A DNA stretch of 35,920 bases from a virus: IMG/VR virus record IMGVR_UViG_3300021335_000045, positions 1 to 35,920 of that record. The stretch is one strand, 5' to 3'. Shown piece by piece: positions 34,603-35,920 of the stretch. Made by a program: the position numbers and the translations under genes. Below the pieces are notes generated by a model. It was not told the DNA's origin, did no database searches, and saw only the letters and a program-made list of their open reading frames with translations. Within the stretch, counting starts at the first letter, position 1, and each line of letters begins with the position of its first letter.

Positions 34603-34610
34603 TGTAAATA
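34603..34610 (+). promoter_or_regulatory. Late-type octamer TGTAAATA before the prohead core gene
   Basis: A 7-of-8 match to TATAAATA lies in the 98-base gap. Predicted start is 34616, the A of an ATG that opens a 19-codon ORF and lies 40 bases before the prohead core ATG. TAGGAG (34643-34648) serves that gene. A small hairpin, TTACC/GGTAA with loop ATTT (34625-34638), lies between. Confidence 0.4.
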
Positions 34611-34615
34611 ATATT

Positions 34616-34675
34616 ATGACAGCCTTACCATTTGGTAAATTTATAGGAGTAATCAATGGCACAAAAAAGAATTAA
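34616..34675 (+). CDS. Possible 19-codon leader ORF
   Basis: ATG at 34616 begins MTALPFGKFIGVING and ends at TAA 34673-34675, overlapping the start of the prohead core gene in another frame. Its ATG coincides with the predicted start of the octamer promoter. Being so short, it may be chance; a leader role (translation of the leader exposing the TAGGAG site) is speculative. Confidence 0.2.
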   Translation: MTALPFGKFIGVINGTKKN

Positions 34676-35825
34676 AAAGCAGGTAAAAGAAAGCGTCAAC
34701 AAAAAAGTTGCGCCTAAAAAAGTAAATGAAAGCCGAGATAAATTCCAGCAAATGCTAGAATATCTTGTAAATGAAGATACTGCTAAAGCAGAAGATCTTT
34801 TCCATGAAATTGTAGTAGAAAAATCAAGACAAATTTATGAAAACTTACTACAAGAAGAGCAAGACGAAGAAGTTGATGAATCAGATGACGAAGAAGTTGA
34901 TGAATCAGATGACGAAGAAGTTGATGAATCAGATGACGAAGAAGTTGATGAATCAGATGACGAATTAGATGAATCAAAAGATGAAGAGGTTGACGAGGCA
35001 GATGACGAAGAAGTCGATGAATCAGATGACGAAGAAGTCGATGAAAACTTTAATTTAGATGAATTTGAAGTTGAAGGCGAACCAGAAATGGACATGGACA
35101 TGATGGGCGGAGACGCTGCTGATGATATGGAAATGGACATGGGTGACGAAGAAGGTGACATGGACATGGATGCTGATATGGGAGGAGACGAACCTGTAAC
35201 ACAAGATGATATTAAAGATCTTGAAGCAGAATTAGCTGACCTTAAAGCAGAATTTGAAGAGATGTTAGCCGGCGAAGAAGGCGACATGGACATGGGTGAC
35301 GAAGAAGAAGGTGACATGGACATGGGCGACGAAGAAGAAGGTGACATGGACATGGGCGACGAAGAAGAAGGTGACATGGACATGGGCGACGAAGAAGAAA
35401 TGCCTGAAGAAAATTTTAGCTATGAGTCAAGAAAAAATCTTACCCAAGCAGAACTTATGCGCGAATATGTAAACAAAGTAGGTGGCGAGCAATATCATCA
35501 ATTTGGCAAAATGGGCGACAATGGTACAAACACAAAGTCACCAGTAGCTGGAAAAAATGATATGGGTGGTACTACAGCAAACATATTAAAAGGCGGAACA
35601 GAGTCGGGAGTTGAAGCTAACAAAGGTAATCTACACGGTAACCCAGTAAGTGATCAAAATCCAAAAGACATGAGCACAGGTAATGTAAATGTACCAGGTA
35701 ATAAAAAGGCCCCAGCAATGAAAGCACAATCTGCAGGGCATGGTGCTGAAAGAAAAGGCAAGCCTGAGTCAGCAGACAAAGGTGCTGGAAGCCCATTAAA
35801 TGGTGCTCCAAAGAGAGCAAAATAA
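34656..35825 (+). CDS. 67: gp67-like acidic prohead core (scaffold) protein
   Basis: This 389-residue, extremely acidic protein lies between the portal block and prohead protease, where T4 encodes the core protein gp67. The N-terminal domain (about residues 28-67: FQQMLEYLVNEDTAKAEDLF then a helix ending NLLQEE) resembles the start of T4 gp67, which is also followed by an acidic tail. T4 gp67 is only 80 residues. Here the tail is expanded by tandem repeats: DEEVDESD units (about residues 70-130) and GDMDMGDEEE units (209-248). A helical segment (DIKDLEAELADLKAEFEEML) separates the two blocks. The last about 130 residues are Gly/Asn/Lys-rich. Removal by the gp21 protease during head maturation is expected from T4. 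TAGGAG precedes the ATG. Confidence 0.6.
   Translation: MAQKRIKKQVKESVNKKVAPKKVNESRDKFQQMLEYLVNEDTAKAEDLFHEIVVEKSRQIYENLLQEEQDEEVDESDDEEVDESDDEEVDESDDEEVDESDDELDESKDEEVDEADDEEVDESDDEEVDENFNLDEFEVEGEPEMDMDMMGGDAADDMEMDMGDEEGDMDMDADMGGDEPVTQDDIKDLEAELADLKAEFEEMLAGEEGDMDMGDEEEGDMDMGDEEEGDMDMGDEEEGDMDMGDEEEMPEENFSYESRKNLTQAELMREYVNKVGGEQYHQFGKMGDNGTNTKSPVAGKNDMGGTTANILKGGTESGVEANKGNLHGNPVSDQNPKDMSTGNVNVPGNKKAPAMKAQSAGHGAERKGKPESADKGAGSPLNGAPKRAK
34863..35045 (+). repeat. 24-bp tandem repeat encoding DEEVDESD
   Basis: Four contiguous units begin at 34863, 34887, 34911 and 34935 and are identical at the protein level. Diverged copies continue to about 35045. A strong open frame on the opposite strand across this tract (Ser-rich) is only its complement. 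Confidence 0.9.
35280..35399 (+). repeat. 30-bp tandem repeat encoding GDMDMGDEEE
   Basis: Four contiguous units of 30 bases (35280-35309, -35339, -35369, -35399) differ only at a few synonymous positions. A related degenerate stretch lies upstream around 35080-35190. Such tracts change copy number easily. Confidence 0.92.
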
Positions 35826-35838
35826 TAAGGACTTATAG

Positions 35839-35920
35839 ATGAATTTACTACGAGAGCATTTGACCTTTGACCAAGCAGGAGTTATCGTTGAGAATGCCAA
35901 CGAAGGGAAGACTTGTTTAT
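35839..35920 (+). CDS. 21: Probable prohead protease gp21, 5' part only
   Basis: An ATG at 35839 with AAGGA eight bases before it opens a frame that runs off the right edge after 27 codons (MNLLREHLTFDQAGVIVENA...KTCLY). Position after the acidic core protein matches the T4 order 20-67-68-21. The start resembles gp21-type proteins from marine phages (a short helix, then a K-x-x-x-Y strand before the conserved core). Catalytic residues lie outside the window, so the identity rests on order and start pattern. Confidence 0.5.
   Translation, partial: MNLLREHLTFDQAGVIVENANEGKTCL

Noticed and set aside
34835-35383. 182-codon Ser/Met/Pro-rich minus-strand frame
   Set aside because: It is the complement of the acidic GAA/GAC repeat tract; no start signal, and its repeats mirror the real gene.
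34863-35399. CRISPR-like array
   Set aside because: Repeats are contiguous without unique spacers and lie in frame within a coding gene.

Overview
The window is a 35.9 kb, AT-rich piece of a T4-like myovirus genome, most probably a marine one (pelagiphage or cyanophage relatives). The evidence is T4-type baseplate genes (gp48, gp53, gp27/gp5-like, gp25, gp6), gp26, a tape-measure-like protein, portal gp20, a gp67-like prohead core protein, the start of gp21, and the late-transcription and recombination trio gp55-gp47-gp46. T4 late-promoter-like octamers (TATAAATA and variants) also occur. No tRNA, CRISPR array, insertion sequence or bacterial housekeeping gene was seen.

Layout. Positions 1-22423 are one leftward (minus-strand) structural operon. 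In transcription order it holds a gp48-like tube cap, gp53, a gp27-like hub, a gp5-like spike without lysozyme, gp25, gp6, and a giant ORF that is open for 4331 codons and still runs off the left edge. The giant gene fills the whole 1-12994 stretch in the gene-7 slot. Positions 22424-22505 are a short divergent control region. It has a near-consensus sigma70 promoter pointing right (TTGACT, 17 bp, TATAAT) and two late-type octamers pointing left. Positions 22506-26764 are a compact rightward operon with overlapping genes: late sigma factor gp55, the Mre11/Rad50-like pair gp47/gp46, a small conserved-type protein, and a PD-(D/E)XK nuclease.

Positions 26765-27169 hold no gene but are unusually GC-rich for this genome and packed with perfect hairpins and a possible pseudoknot. 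This is the best candidate here for an undescribed structured RNA. It is followed by an unrecognised 274-aa late-type gene (27170-27994). A leftward gp26 (28181-29044) follows, whose 3' end carries an in-frame T_TTT_TTC slippery heptamer. The heptamer opens into a 77-codon -1-frame extension that has no start codon of its own, so it is a candidate programmed frameshift. From 29114 rightward the window reads tape-measure-like protein, portal gp20, a small 85-aa protein, a DUF115/CST-I-like protein, a highly acidic gp67-like prohead core protein with tandem repeats, and the first 27 codons of a probable prohead protease gp21.

How it works together (inference): host sigma70 polymerase makes gp55 first. 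gp55 then redirects polymerase to the octamer promoters that drive the baseplate operon leftward and the head/tail genes rightward. gp46/47 and the nuclease serve recombination-dependent replication and DNA processing. At three rightward octamers the expected start of transcription falls on or next to an ATG, which suggests leaderless late messages.
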